64,000 nt of DNA from contig VCAZ01000001.1 in assembly GCA_005784505.1 (NCBI GenBank), positions 2,841,597 through 2,905,596 of the forward strand, read 5' to 3'. Numbering within the stretch: the stretch's first letter is position 1; the number at the start of each line of letters is the position of its first letter. This DNA is from Bagarius yarrelli. Taxonomy: Eukaryota; Chordata; Actinopteri; Siluriformes; Sisoridae. The translations under genes and the position numbers were made by a program. Below are positions 11,405 to 22,412 of this stretch, piece after piece. Under the pieces are notes generated by a model. The model saw nothing but the letters and a program-made list of their open reading frames with translations, had not been told where the DNA came from and did not search any database.

Positions 11405-11588
11405 CAGGGGTGAGCAATCGGGGTGTCCTGGAGGGTCGGGGTGTCCTGCAGAGTTTAGCTCCAACCCTAATCAAACACACCTGAACCAACTAATCAAGAT
11501 CTTGCCAGGTGGACTTGAAACTTACAGGTAACTTGGAGCCAAACTCTGCAGGACACCGGCCCTCCGGGACCGAAAGTGCCCACCCCTG
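11405..11588. mobile_element. Palindromic hAT MITE (family E) with perfect TSD
   Basis: Inverted termini CAGGGGTG...CACCCCTG and a perfect 8-bp TSD, GTCTGGAG, on both sides (11397-11404 and 11589-11596). The two halves are near inverted copies (CTGCAGAGTTTAGCTCCAAC versus its complement). No transposase. The 8-bp TSD places it in the hAT superfamily. Confidence 0.9.
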
Positions 11589-11596
11589 GTCTGGAG

Positions 11597-12440
11597 TATG
11601 AATGTACATGAGGTCAATCACAACTGATCAGCTTACTAATAGTAAGATTAAATATGGTGTGTATGGTTTGGTACAGTCTAATCGTTAATTACAATAACGG
11701 TTTAATACCACACATTTAAAAATACTTTTCTATGTAATAAACAGAGGAATCTTTCCAGTAATGTCCTGATGTAATGTTTAAGAAATGAAGAAGGCTGCGA
11801 TCTTTGTCATTTCCAAATAAGACTTAGTAGCACACAGCACCGCAGTGCTTTGTTGACGCTTAATGTCTGATTCTCGGAACGGGAACGCTGTTTAAGCAGG
11901 TTTATCACTCCAACTAACACTCTGTCTGACACTCGAGGGTACAACACTATATATTGTACACAGTAAATCAAACACTAGTATTTTAATAATTAAGAAAGAC
12001 GTTTTGATTTACTTAAACGTAACAATAGAGACCAGCATTATGTTACGATATGTTCACATTTAAGCAAATAGTAATTAAGCTATGCTAAAGACTCGTTTGG
12101 TGTCGGCATTTGATTAAATAAAAAAAAAAAGAAACACATCAGTAAAAAATAAATTATCAAGTGAGTTGCTTTTGCTGAAGAAAAGCAGCTTAACAAAAGC
12201 AAAACCCATAACATTAGCCATTAGCATAACCTGTGTAGCATGAAGTTTACCACTTAAAAACAAGCTGTCTGTGTCACATGTCACATCAATTTTACATATT
12301 TATGTCAAATATAATGATAAAACAGATATTATTAGCACTATTTGTTGATTTTAAATAGTAAGTTTCTCTCTTTCTCTCTCTCTCTTTATATATATAACAT
12401 TTCTAAATTGCTGGTTTATAATTAAATAAAATATTTATTG
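11597..12440. other. Intergenic, nothing recognised
   Basis: AT-rich sequence with a short CT stretch near 12366-12386. No gene or repeat family recognised. Confidence 0.4.
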
Positions 12441-12449
12441 AAGGAAGTT

Positions 12450-13160
12450 TTGTTTCTTGTTGTCATGTTTGTTTCATAATTTTTGTTTATTTTTATGTTC
12501 ATGTTTTTGTTCATGTTTCATGTTTAAGTTTCTTGTTTTATGATTATATTGTTTATATAATGCGGAAGTGGTAGTTTAGTGATTATGATTGGCTTAGTAA
12601 GGTTGGCCTAGTAATTGAAAGATCCAGGTTAGATTCAGTGTGCCACCAAATTACCACTGCTGGACCCCTGAGCAAGGCCCTTAACCCGCAATTGTTCAGT
12701 TGTAAATGAATTTAAAATGTGAGTCGCTCTGAATTAGGGCATCTGCCAAATACCACAAATGTAAATGTAAATATTGCGTTTATGTTTTGAGTTCCTGTTT
12801 TTGTCCATGCCTTTGTTTACTTCCTGTCTTGTCTTGCTCCTTGTCATGGGATCATCTTGTCCAAGTGTCATGCTCCCTATTTGTCAGTCTTGTGTGTTTA
12901 TAGCCCTTGTGTTTCCTTTTGTCTTTGTCTTGGATTTCGGTTTGTCCCTGTACCACTATCGTGAGTCAAGTTTATGCTAGTCAGGTTCATGTTTATTGTT
13001 TTGTTTATGTTTGTGTTAGTGCTAAGCTAAGCTAAGGTAGGCTACGCTATGCTAAATCAAGTCAATTCTTATTTAGTTTATGTTTATTGTCTTGTCGCAT
13101 TGTAAATAAACTGCAACTTTGGGTTTTAAAATATGACTCGCCCCAGTGGGCGTCATTACA
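12450..13160 (+). mobile_element. LTR family 1 copy, interrupted by a SINE
   Basis: Shares with 1892-2363 and 41566-42000 the 'GTTTATAGCCCTTGTGTTT'-type middle, a GCTAAGCTAA stretch and the 3' end AATAAA-CTGCAACTTTGGG...TTACA (ending at 13160). A family A SINE sits inside (12562-12772). The 5' end is not clear, so no TSD was found. Confidence 0.5.
12562..12772 (+). repeat. Family A SINE nested in an LTR
   Basis: Degenerate copy: head 'GGAAGTGGTAGTTTAGTGAT', middle 'GACCCCTGAGCAAGGCCCTT', core 'GAGTCGCTCTGAATTAGGGC', tail AAATGTAAATGTAAAT. Confidence 0.75.
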
Positions 13161-13701
13161 CACAGACAGGAGACTTTGAACTTTCGGGTTTCTCTGTAAC
13201 ATAATCAGGCTGTGTTTTTTTATTTACTTTAACAAAAAGGACAAAAAGACAGATGTTACTTGTAGTCATAATATAAATGCAACTATAAATGCCTGATATG
13301 TATGAGGTGTTATTAATTACACAACTGGCATGGATTATTGACCTCATCACACCGTAAAGGCCAATCAGAAGTCTTCTACTAAAATTTGCGATGAAACTCT
13401 GAAAGTTGGTGAAAGAAAATCACAGAACTGACAGCTGGCCATGTGAGACACAATTTATAAATATGTTTAGTATTTATATCCAATAATAGACTGGAACAAG
13501 CTTCTCCCTCTACTGATGGTTTCATGCACTGCATGGGTTGGAAATGATTATAAAAGAGGTTGAAAAGACAGGACAGAAGGGTTGTGTAGGTGATCAAGTA
13601 GAAAATTTCTTGTAACACCAGAAAAAAAAATTACTTTTGTGTTATTAATATCGAATATGTGACCAGCTCACATATTTATATTTTTTATGCAATAACATAA
13701 A
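13161..13701. other. Intergenic, nothing recognised
   Basis: No gene or known repeat. Two short minus-strand frames (64 and 79 codons) look random. Confidence 0.4.
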
Positions 13702-14058
13702 GGGCACCACGGTGGCTCAGCACTGTTGACTCACAGCAGGAAGGTCCCGGGTTCGATTCCCTAACCCAGGGTCCTTTCTGTGTCGAGTTTTTATTTTCTC
13801 CCTGTGTTTGTGTGGGTTTACGCCGGGTTCTCCGGTTTCCTCCCACAGTCCAAAAACATGTATGTTAGATTGATTGGTGTTCTAAATTGCCCATAGGGGT
13901 GAGTGTAAGTGTATGTGTGGCCCTGTGATGGACTGTGACCTGTCCAGGGTGTACCCCTCCTGCCTTTCGCCCTTTCAGAGACGGCTGGAATAGATTCCAG
14001 CAGATCCCCGTGACCCCAAATTAGGAAATAAGCAGGTATAGAAGATGAACGAATGAAT
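13702..14058 (+). repeat. SINE-like repeat, family C (near full length)
   Basis: Reference copy for family C: head 'GGGCACCACGGTGGCTCAGC' with a B-box-like GGTTCGATTCC, then 'GTTCTCCGGTTTCCTCCCAC', 'TGGCCCTGTGATGGACTGTG', 'GGCTGGAATAGATTCCAGCA', and the end 'AATAAGCAGGTATAGAAGAT' with GAATGAAT. The tRNA-like head and exact variable-length TSDs in other copies (44042-44398, 62660-62990) point to retrotransposition. Confidence 0.85.
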
Positions 14059-16133
14059 ATTATAAAAGTTGTATAACTTCGGAGTTTAGCTCCGGTCGAG
14101 CTGCTGCACTAATTCGGAATTCCAGGTGTTCCGAAATATCTGTTTCATTTGCACATGAGCTGGATCACATGTGACATTAAACTCAAGTGGATTCACATTA
14201 AAGTGTGAATTTGAATCTCTGCATGGAGGCCAAACGTTTAGTCTATAAACTTAATACAGGCTGCCATCTAGTGATGAAATCAAGTTTCCGACTACAGTAT
14301 TACATTTTGCTGACTACTTGTGAATGAAGTGGGGTTGCAAATGTTCTACATTTTAGGCAAATACACACAAACACACAATGACTGTGCAATTATTTTTAGC
14401 CGCTCTCACCTTTTGCATGATTTTGTTCCACAGCTTGTGCAGAAAGCAGATCAAAGAGGTTCCATAAATCTTTACTGTCGATCCACGATTGGCCGCCGAA
14501 ACTCATAACCCACCAAAAAGCTTCCAGGGATCTGCTCCTCGCGACAGACGCAAAGTGACAGTCATGGTGAGAGTAGTTCTTTTTCTCCCTCCTTTCTGAT
14601 GTGAAAATGTCTCCAAATTAACTGCAGTATGTATAACCCTTTTTTCTTCTTCTTTTTCTCTCTACGGTTGTAATCTCCAGATGATCACTGTATTTTTTTA
14701 TCCATGACACTGATGATGTCGAGATGACATCATGATACTGATGTCGTGATCCTCGAGAAACAGAGATTGAAGTGAAGCCAAATTAAGCGTCAATGTTATT
14801 TTCCCTACAGCTTTGCAAAGGTATTATTTGGGAATCTATAGCTGCCAAACAGGCCCATTGTATTTGATTTTATATAGTTGGTCTATTTAGGCTACATTAC
14901 ATGGTCGGAAAGCAGCAGCATTAAAAGCATCAACCACCTATTATTGTCTATTAGAAACAACCCACTAGGTACGTCCAAAACACTTCCCACTTTACAAACA
15001 TATAAGTATCATCTATAGCCTGTTATTTAATGAAGTAGTACAGTTTTGGACGTAGCCCTTTGCCTGATGTCAGTAGATTCAGACCAGTCTGGAAGGTTGC
15101 TATAGAAACACTTCTGTTTCCAAAGGGTATTTAAGTACCAGCCTTGTCCAATAGATGGCACCCTAGGTTTATAAACGTGCGCACTATAATATAAACGCAC
15201 TTAATTTTGGTAAAGCGGCACATCTTTAGATCCTTCAGTCTGTCTTTTTTTTTTACTAGTCGTGTTATTTAAAGTCAGATCCTAACTCTACTACATACTA
15301 CCATTTTTTTGGCTTAATTACACGTCTATTATTTTAGATGCTAAGCAGTTAAAACCGATCAATTAAAATCACATGGTAAATTAAGTGTAAACTGTGATTA
15401 AAAGCTGTTTTAAAAAGGGGACGAACTACATAAACCTATATATAGGATGACAACTTTATAGTAAAAGTGCTCGTCTAATAAGTGCCTATCAATCTTGTTT
15501 AATTACCCCTGACCTTCACAGCCATGAACATAAACGAGAGAAGTATTACCAAAACAAGAAGGGGCAACATTGTGTGACCTCCTTGCAGTCGCCCGGCGTA
15601 AAAAAAAAATATAATAAAAATATAACATGATTTAGATGATTCAGATTGGTCCTTTCACGATCATGTAAATTATATGTAAACTTTTGAACCCCAGATCACG
15701 CGAGCCCAATATATTATTTATATCTAAGAGTAAATTAGTAAAGTGCTATTTCTCGAGGTTGGGCTTGGTTATTTTAGCCGAGCTGTTTTCCTAGATAATT
15801 CTAATTTGAGGCTAGAGATGTAGTCTTTCTTTTTTCTTAAATATCGATGATCGCAGGCATGGAAGACAGTGAAAAGAAGGAAAGAAGGAAGGATGAAAGA
15901 AAGTAAGAAAGTAAGAAAGAAGGATGGAGGAAAATGTCAGAAGCATCCCGTTCTCGTGTCCTTATCTTATTACTCCTCTAAAAAGTTTTTTTTATAATAA
16001 ATATGACTCCATTTAGCGCGCAGGATGCCCCAATATTCAGAGATCGAATCAAGCTGGAGCGCAGGATGAGGATTTGTGCTCACAGAAATGCGCCTGTGTG
16101 TTTGCATGTCACTTTTTTGGTTCTATTGCACAC
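14059..16133. other. 3' flank of kcna3
   Basis: Downstream of the channel stop on its strand; part is presumably 3' UTR. No AATAAA on the minus strand lies close to the stop. An ATTAAA near 15509 is one weak candidate polyadenylation signal. A GA-rich stretch (GAAGGAAGAAAG-like) lies at about 15873-15930. No other gene recognised. Confidence 0.4.
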
Positions 16134-17579
16134 TCATACGTCTGTGAGTTTCCCTGTGTAGGCTTTATGGGGGCTGCAGTTTGTGTACTTGATCGAGTCC
16201 GCGTCCTCCGACTCCAAATAGTCTGATTTGGAGAGGGAAGGTTTGCTTTCGCTCCTGCCGAAATCGCCGTAGCCAGGCTGCTGCTGGGGCTGCTGGCCAC
16301 ACGTAACGTGCGTGTACTGAAGCTGCTCCTCGTGCTCTGTCTCCCGGTGGTAGAAGTAGTTAAAGTTGGACACGATCACAGGTACAGGTAGAGCGATGGT
16401 GAGCACACCGGCAATAGCGCACAGCGAGCCCACGATCTTGCCCCCGATGGTCACAGGGCACATATCTCCATAACCCACTGTGGTCATTGAGACCACGGCC
16501 CACCAGAAAGCGTCCGGGATGCTGCTAAAGCCTGACTCGGGGTCGTCTGTCTCTGCGAAGTACACTGCGCTGGAGAAGAGGATGACGCCAATGAATAGGA
16601 AGAAGATCAAAAGGCCGAGCTCGCGCATGCTCGCCTGAAGCGTCTTGCCCAAGATCTGAAGACCTTTGGAGTGGCGCGAGAGCTTAAAGATGCGGAACAC
16701 GCGCACGAGCCGGATAACACGCAGGATGGCTAATGACATGGCCTGCTGCCCGTTGCCTTGGTGCTCGGCAAGCTCAAGACCGAGTGTGATGAAATACGGC
16801 ATAATAGCCACCACGTCGATAGTGTTCATAATGTTTTTGAAAAAAGCCGCCTTGCTTGGACACGCCAAAAAGCGCACGACCAACTCAAAAGAGAACCAAA
16901 TGATGCACAGCGTCTCCACGATGAAAAACGGGTCCGTGAACGGATTCGGCTTTTTCATGCTCACCGTGCCGTTTAGAGGGACGTGCTCGTCGTACGACCT
17001 GGCGTCCTCCCTGAACTCTGGCAACGTCTCCAGGCAAAAGATGACGATGGAGATCAAAATCACGAGCACGGAGACGATTGCAATCCCTCTGGCGGGTCCT
17101 GAACTCTCTGGATATTCAAACAAGAGCCACACTTGTCTCTGGAACTCGTTCTCTGGTAACGGGCGCTCCTCTTCCTTAATAAAACCTTCGTCCTCTTTGA
17201 AATTCTCAATCACCTCTTCACCAAGCTCATAAAACTTAATTTCTTCCATAAAGATGTCCACGGGCACGTTGACAGGTCTCCGAAGTCTCCCGCCCGACTG
17301 GTAGTAATAAAGGATGGCATCAAAGCTTGGCCGGTTGCGGTCGAAGAAGTATTCATTCCTGAGCGGGTCGAAGAAGCGCGTTCGTTTTCTCGGGTCGCCC
17401 AAAAGAGTGTTTGGAAACTGGGCGAGTGTCTTCAGCTGCGTCTCGAAGCGCAGGCCTGAGATGTTGATGACCACACGCTCGTAACACTCCTGATCTGCTC
17501 TCTCCGACTCGTAAGCGTCGTGACAGAGAGCGGCCAAGGCCACGGTCTCGTCCAGGTTCTCCCCTGGCACCACAGTCAT
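16134..17579 (-). CDS. kcna3: Shaker-type voltage-gated potassium channel alpha subunit, Kv1.3-like (single exon)
   Basis: Complete 481-residue intronless reading frame. Seen: T1 tetramerisation domain (about 34-128, with the ERVVINISGLRFET signature); S1 (163-183); S1-S2 loop with an N-glycosylation site N203-G-T; S2 (217-239); S3 (250-268); S4 (284-302) with R287, R290, R293, R296, K299, R302; S4-S5 linker (310-320); S5 (321-342); pore helix and TVGYGD filter (367-372); S6 with the PVP bend (398-400); Q-rich tail; C-terminal TDV (479-481), a PDZ ligand. Family role: tetrameric plasma-membrane K+ channel setting excitability. The start is firm: an in-frame TGA lies three codons upstream (17586-17588) and A is at -3. 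Kv1.3 is favoured by the MTVVPG start, the S1 block ARGIAIVSVLVILIS, QGNGQQAMSLAIL, DDPxSGFSSIP and PVTIGGK. Shorter than human KCNA3, mainly at the N terminus and S1-S2 loop. Odd: Cys374 after the filter and a Kv1.5-like KTLQ linker. Paralogue assignment is by eye; kcna1/kcna2 are less likely. Confidence 0.95.
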   Translation of the reverse strand: MTVVPGENLDETVALAALCHDAYESERADQECYERVVINISGLRFETQLKTLAQFPNTLLGDPRKRTRFFDPLRNEYFFDRNRPSFDAILYYYQSGGRLRRPVNVPVDIFMEEIKFYELGEEVIENFKEDEGFIKEEERPLPENEFQRQVWLLFEYPESSGPARGIAIVSVLVILISIVIFCLETLPEFREDARSYDEHVPLNGTVSMKKPNPFTDPFFIVETLCIIWFSFELVVRFLACPSKAAFFKNIMNTIDVVAIMPYFITLGLELAEHQGNGQQAMSLAILRVIRLVRVFRIFKLSRHSKGLQILGKTLQASMRELGLLIFFLFIGVILFSSAVYFAETDDPESGFSSIPDAFWWAVVSMTTVGYGDMCPVTIGGKIVGSLCAIAGVLTIALPVPVIVSNFNYFYHRETEHEEQLQYTHVTCGQQPQQQPGYGDFGRSESKPSLSKSDYLESEDADSIKYTNCSPHKAYTGKLTDV

Positions 17580-17588
17580 CTTCGTTCA

Positions 17589-17880
17589 GCGCCCTGAATC
17601 AAGGCGACGCTGCTCGGTGCCTGCTCCTTTTGCCTCGCCGTTTCAGTGCGCGCCTTAAGTCTGGGTCGTGTCGAAAAAAAAAGACCCTCCACAGGTTCTG
17701 CTATGTTTTTTTCTTTTCTTTGTTTCTCACTCGCTTTTTCACGTCGTCACTGTATTCTCATGCATATTTTTTTGGTGCGCGCTGGTAGACGCGCGCGCGC
17801 CGCTTTTTGTCCCCGTTGCCTTCGCGCGCCGGCGGTCTGCGCTGCTTTTGTATGGCTGTTGTCACACGCGCAGCATTAAT
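17589..17880 (-). promoter_or_regulatory. CpG-rich 5' flank / probable promoter and 5' UTR of kcna3
   Basis: Immediately upstream of the channel start the sequence is rich in CpG, including an uninterrupted CG run near 17789-17800 and several GCGCGC clusters, in contrast to the AT-rich surroundings. This is typical of a vertebrate CpG-island promoter. No TATA box or transcription start can be assigned, and a 5' UTR intron, common in Kv1 genes, cannot be excluded. Confidence 0.5.
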
Positions 17881-18787
17881 AAGCAGCATCTTATTGCCCT
17901 CCCCGGACTGACGTGTTCAGACGCTTACGCTGAACCCGAAGGGCAAACACTCGCCACCTTCAAAATATTCACTAGATATGATTCCACCAAAAAAAATAGC
18001 ATAAATAACACGATGAAAATGCAAAACTTCATCAGCAGAAGAACGGCAGAAAATCAGAACATGCGTTCTTTTAACTGCGCAAAAATTTGCAGACAAAAGA
18101 TACCTGTTGCTCTGATCATTTTGTAAATAAACAACCGCGTTTCCAGGCATGTTTCTACCAGTTGTCCACTTTGTAAGTGTTTTCCCTGAAACCAAACACT
18201 AAAACACCAAGAGAGAAATTATTGTTGGTTATATTTCACGGTCACTTTAGGCTATATGTGCAATATGGAACGCCAAATGTAACAAAGGTGTAGAGAGCTC
18301 GGCAGTGGCGTCATGTAGGAATAAAACTATAAAGCACACTATGAAGCCGAGTATGTTGTAGCACTAAGATCATAAGAAAGTTTGTCTAAAATTAAAACAG
18401 CATTACTATGTCAGAACAGCTACACAACCTAAAGTCATTTTCTTGTGCCTACTTAGCACTTATAGTGGAGTTATGCTCTGGATTATTGTGCAGTTTAGCA
18501 TTATTTGGTGAGACCCTCACTCTTCAAGCACAAATCCACCAAATGCAGTAACGTTTTCTATTTTCAATTGTTTTAATACTTTATCCAACTATTACTTTAT
18601 ACATCATCCAGACAGTTATTACTGATTCACGAAGGAGTAACCATCTGCATAACTTTTGGTCATTTGAAAAAAAAAGTAAATGTGTACATAAGAGATTCAT
18701 TTACTTAGCAAAGTAGCATTTAATGACCTGTTTAACCTTGTTATTTATGCCAAATTTTTATAGTTTTTTCCTGTACATGGTAGAGAG
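17881..18787. other. Upstream flank of kcna3, nothing further recognised
   Basis: Beyond the CpG-rich patch the sequence turns AT-rich. A 5' UTR exon could lie here, but no reliable splice or start signal was found. Confidence 0.4.
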
Positions 18788-18809
18788 TCAGACAGACAGA
18801 CAGACAGAC

Positions 18810-18872
<63 letters not shown>
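18788..18872. repeat. (CAGA)n(TAGA)n microsatellite
   Basis: CAGA units followed by about 14 TAGA units, directly abutting a family A fragment. Confidence 0.95.
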
Positions 18873-18999
18873 CCAGTGGTGGCTTAGATGTGATACAATG
18901 ATGTTTGATTCCACTGCCACTGCTGACCAGGCCCTTAACCCTTAATTGTTCAGTTGTATAAAAGTGATAAATGTCTCTCTGGATAAGGACGTCTGGCAT
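18873..18999 (+). repeat. Family A SINE (shortened)
   Basis: Contains 'CAGTGGTGGCTTAG', 'CAGGCCCTTAACCCTTAATT' and the core 'CTCTGGATAAGGACGTCTGG'. Internal deletions in head and middle. Confidence 0.75.
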
Positions 19000-19101
19000 T
19001 GCTTAGTGGTCCAGCAGTGGCAACTTGGTGGTACTGGGAACTGAACCCCAATCTTCAAGTTAGCAGTCCGACACTTTAATCACAGAGCTACCACTTCCCC
19101 A
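19000..19101 (-). repeat. Family A SINE fragment, tail-to-tail with the previous copy
   Basis: Reverse-oriented head half: 'GGTCCAGCAGTGGCAACTTG' through 'CTACCACTTCCCC'. The core half is missing, and it joins directly to the end of the plus-strand copy. Confidence 0.75.
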
Positions 19102-20048
19102 GAGTAGCAACAGTGACATAGATGTGGTTCAGTTGTAAGCTGATGTATAAACTTGACCAAGTGACCAGGATAGTTAACAGTTTGTATCAAATAAGAGACA
19201 ACAAACATAATAGAAATAATAATAAGAAGAATAAAAATGATGTGAAATAAAGTTTGTAAAATGATCCCTGATCCCCTCTAAGTCACGAGTCTCATGCATA
19301 CAGTATAGAAGTAGTTTTTTCATACCTTATTCTCTGCACTAAAATAGAGCGTAATTTGAGATTCTTCCAAAGACTAGAAAAGCGTGACGTAAACACCGAA
19401 AATAGCTTTTTTTTCTCATGCTCACCAAGAGAGCTTTCTTTTTCCCATGGAATACCACAGGCAGCAGCTGGAAAAGAAATGGAAAAACGGAATAAAAATA
19501 CCTCCATATATTTTTTAATGCAGACAGAATACAGACTTTTTTTTATATGTAAGAGAATAAACTTATGCTCAGTATATATGAATAAAAGTCCCATATGGAA
19601 AATAAGCACAATTCACTTTTTCTGACTTTTCCTTTCTTTCTTTTTTTTTTTTTAGCAGACAAACTTAAGGAAGTTCTATTTCTCACTCAAGCATGTATAT
19701 AATAGTCACACTTATGGCTATAATAAATGTCACAGAAGACCGCTTGTCCTTATTAACCCTCACTTCCCATTCATTTCAAATCGACTTTACTGCTTAGCCC
19801 GCATAGGCAGAAATCCTGGGGGAGGGGCGGGGGACCGTGTGTGAGGGTTGTCCCCCCTTTAAAATTATATCATTATAGACCATGCTAACGCTGTGTACTG
19901 TAAATAACAATGTTTCTTGTATGCTGTGTAAGAAAAATGTTTTAAGTTAAGAATTATTTTAAGTCCCACCACCCCCACCCCATCCTGGCTCATGGTCCGA
20001 ATCACAGACTGGTTCAAATGCCTGTCTGCTTTCCTCTGCTACATCAAT
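19102..20048. other. Intergenic, no gene recognised
   Basis: AT-rich with T-runs near 19639-19655. G/C-rich homopolymer phrases near 19818-19856 ('GGGGGAGGGGCGGGGGACCG') may belong to a dispersed DNA element, but no ends were found. Confidence 0.35.
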
Positions 20049-20073
20049 ACACACACACACACACACACACACA
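20049..20073. repeat. (CA)n microsatellite
   Basis: Short perfect AC run. Confidence 0.9.
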
Positions 20074-20140
20074 AACCCAGTGAGAAAGTTGTGGAACTCC
20101 AGGTGTCAATGCTATTTTATTCACTTTAACACAGGATACA

Positions 20141-20339
20141 ACATTACATTTACATTTGCAGAATTTGGCAGACGCCCTCATCCAGAGCGATTTTAATTTA
20201 TCTCTTTTATACAACAGAGCATTTGGGGGTTAAGGGCCTTGCTCAGGGGCCCAACACTGACAACTAGGTGATGCTGGGAATTTGAACGCTGATCTTCCAA
20301 TTAGCAGTCCAACAGCTTAACCACTAGGCTACCACCGCC
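20141..20339 (-). repeat. Family A SINE
   Basis: Near full length in reverse: tail 'ACATTTACATTTGCAGAATT', 'GGCAGACGCCCTCATCCAGA' core complement, 'CTTGCTCAGGGGCCCAACAC', head complement ending 'AGGCTACCACCGCC'. Confidence 0.85.
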
Positions 20340-20691
20340 TGATAAAATGATTTTCTCTTTACTGCAGCTGATGATTATGTATTTTACGATGAGTTCGCTG
20401 TGTTTGCAGTAATAACTCAGCTTTAAATCAACTTTTTTTATTGAACCAGAGAAAAATTCTGAAAGGCGGATAACGGCTGGTCTCCCTGCTGCACTGGTTA
20501 GATAGTAAGATGGTAGTAAGTAACTCTGTGTTTACATATTCTTACAAGTACAATTTTAGCTGAATTATTTGTGAAAAACTAATTTTTCCTGAGAAATTTT
20601 ATGTTTATTGAACCCCCCGCCAACTGTAAGACAAGATTTACGCCCCTGTTAGCCTGCTGTTTTTTTCGTATAAAAATATACAAGCAACTGT

Positions 20692-20861
20692 CTACATTTA
20701 CCCTTATCTAGAGCGACCTACATTTATACAACTGAGCAATTAGGGTTTAAGGGCCTTGCTCAGGGGCCCCGCAGTAGTAACTTTGTAGCACTTGGTGGGA
20801 ATCAAACCCCAATCCGCTAATTACCAGGTCAACACCTTAACCACTAGACTACCACTTCCAC
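20692..20861 (-). repeat. Family A SINE (core partly lost)
   Basis: 'ACATTTACCCTTATCTAGAG' shows a deletion in the tail/core. The middle 'GGGCCTTGCTCAGGGGCCCC' and head complement 'CTAGACTACCACTTCC' are intact. Confidence 0.8.
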
Positions 20862-21448
20862 AATTGTGCTTTCGGACAAATAGGGTTTTAAATTCATTTT
20901 TTTACGTCTATAATTTAATGTTCCTGCATAGCCTTTATGATTATTAAGATTATTATGCATTTTAATTTACTGTGTCTCGATCAGCACTTCAAGGTCGTTC
21001 CCATCCACATATCACACTAAATCATGCTGCTGCAGGCTGGTACAGAGGATGCAGTGGCTGACAGGAGGTTTGGTTATTGCAGACAAGCTACTGATTCAGG
21101 CGCCAACATAGTCTTAATGTTGTCCATAATTAAATGATAAGTTATCTTGATTTAACATTTGCATTTCAGACCCATAACTCAAAAAAGTTCTTGTCGGTTA
21201 TTAAATTTCAAAATAATACAATTTTGCACTTGAAAAACTTTTTCCCTCAAAAATGATTTTAAAAGTCATTAAATTAGCTCACGCTGGTCTTCCTTTAATC
21301 TGATTGGACATTCCAGAGAACTAATGCACTGATTGATGTATTATTACAAAAGGTGCAGCTTTACCCCTTGCCTGTTACCGTGAAGAAGAGGACGGAGATT
21401 GAATTTAACACTTGATCTTAACAAGGGTGAAGTGAAATTAATGGTTTA
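20862..21448. other. Intergenic, nothing recognised
   Basis: AT-rich unique sequence without gene or repeat signals. Confidence 0.4.
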
Positions 21449-21456
21449 GTATATTG

Positions 21457-22304
21457 TAGAGGTGTGACGAGATCTCGTGAGATCCAATGTATCTCTCTAG
21501 TTCCGACTGGTCTCACAAGAATGTCCTGCCACATTTTAGTCGTTTGCGTGGCAACCTTTTGGTTTCCCGGGCGAAAATAACAAACTGCAAAAAAATGATC
21601 GACAAGACGAAGGCCTGGAGAAGGAAGTAAAAACGGCACGAGAATCAATAAATGCAATGAGCAAAGATGAAATGATTATTTAGTATACTTCCGCGTCATA
21701 TTTAAACTTCGGCAAAATAAGATCTTTTTAAGGCGGAGAATCGCTGAGTGAAAAAGAAAAGTGTGCGTGGCTGTGTTTGTGAGTGTGCGCAGTGCGCGAT
21801 ACAGAAAAAAACTTTAATCATGGACTGGTAAAGCTGCCTCTCGCTCTGTTCTGGGTCTTAAACATTTGTTACAGCGAAACAAAATTATGAAATATTAAAA
21901 CACAGAGTTTTTGTAAGTTATTATATGTCGCTGTTGGTGTCCACCTGAGTTAACTTTATGCGCAATTGTCGCTTTTTCTGTGACGTTCGACTCGCATTAA
22001 TAGGTGAAAATCTGATCTGTCTGCTTACGCTGCACACGGTAATGCAGGTATCCGATTCATATCTGATTTATTACCACATACCAATGAGTCCTGAATCCGA
22101 TCTGAAAATAACACATATAATTCATTAAAATAGAAGTTTGATTGATTTTTTAACATGCATTTAGTAGAATAAAAAACAGTTTTTTCCCTGTATTTCATCA
22201 TAGAGGATTTCTTTAAAAAAAGTCCCAAAATTTCATCCTGTTCTCGTCAACCCAGTCTCGTGTCTCCTCTCGTCTTGTGGGGTAAGTGTCTCATCACACT
22301 CCTA
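21457..22304. mobile_element. hAT-like DNA transposon remnant with TSD
   Basis: Begins TAGAGGTGTGACGAGA and ends TCTCATCACACTCCTA, imperfect inverted termini. Flanked by 8-bp GTATATTG (21449-21456) and GTACATTG (22305-22312), 7 of 8 identical. Subterminal GTCTCGT/CTCGTCTTGTGG motifs are repeated. No transposase frame, so it is a non-autonomous or decayed copy. Confidence 0.7.
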
Positions 22305-22412
22305 GTACATTGTATAAACACTTAAAAGATCAACTTGAAAATCTAAGTCTAGTCTACATGCGCACCAAGTTATCTAAGCTGAAGTATACTAGGACTTGGA
22401 TATGATACTTTA
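22145..22412. repeat. Segmental duplication unit A (copy 1)
   Basis: Covers the 3' end of the hAT element plus about 100 bp of its flank, including 'CATGCGCACCAAGTTATCTA'. Recurs at about 23300-23575 with the same flank, so the copies arose by duplication of already-inserted DNA and not by a second transposition. Confidence 0.8.

Noticed and set aside
16666..17232. 188-codon plus-strand frame
   Set aside because: Antisense shadow of the Kv1 channel coding sequence; no domain of its own.
17646..18126. Plus-strand frames of 77 and 152 codons opposite the kcna3 promoter
   Set aside because: Open because of CpG-rich and low-complexity sequence; no similarity or domain recognised.
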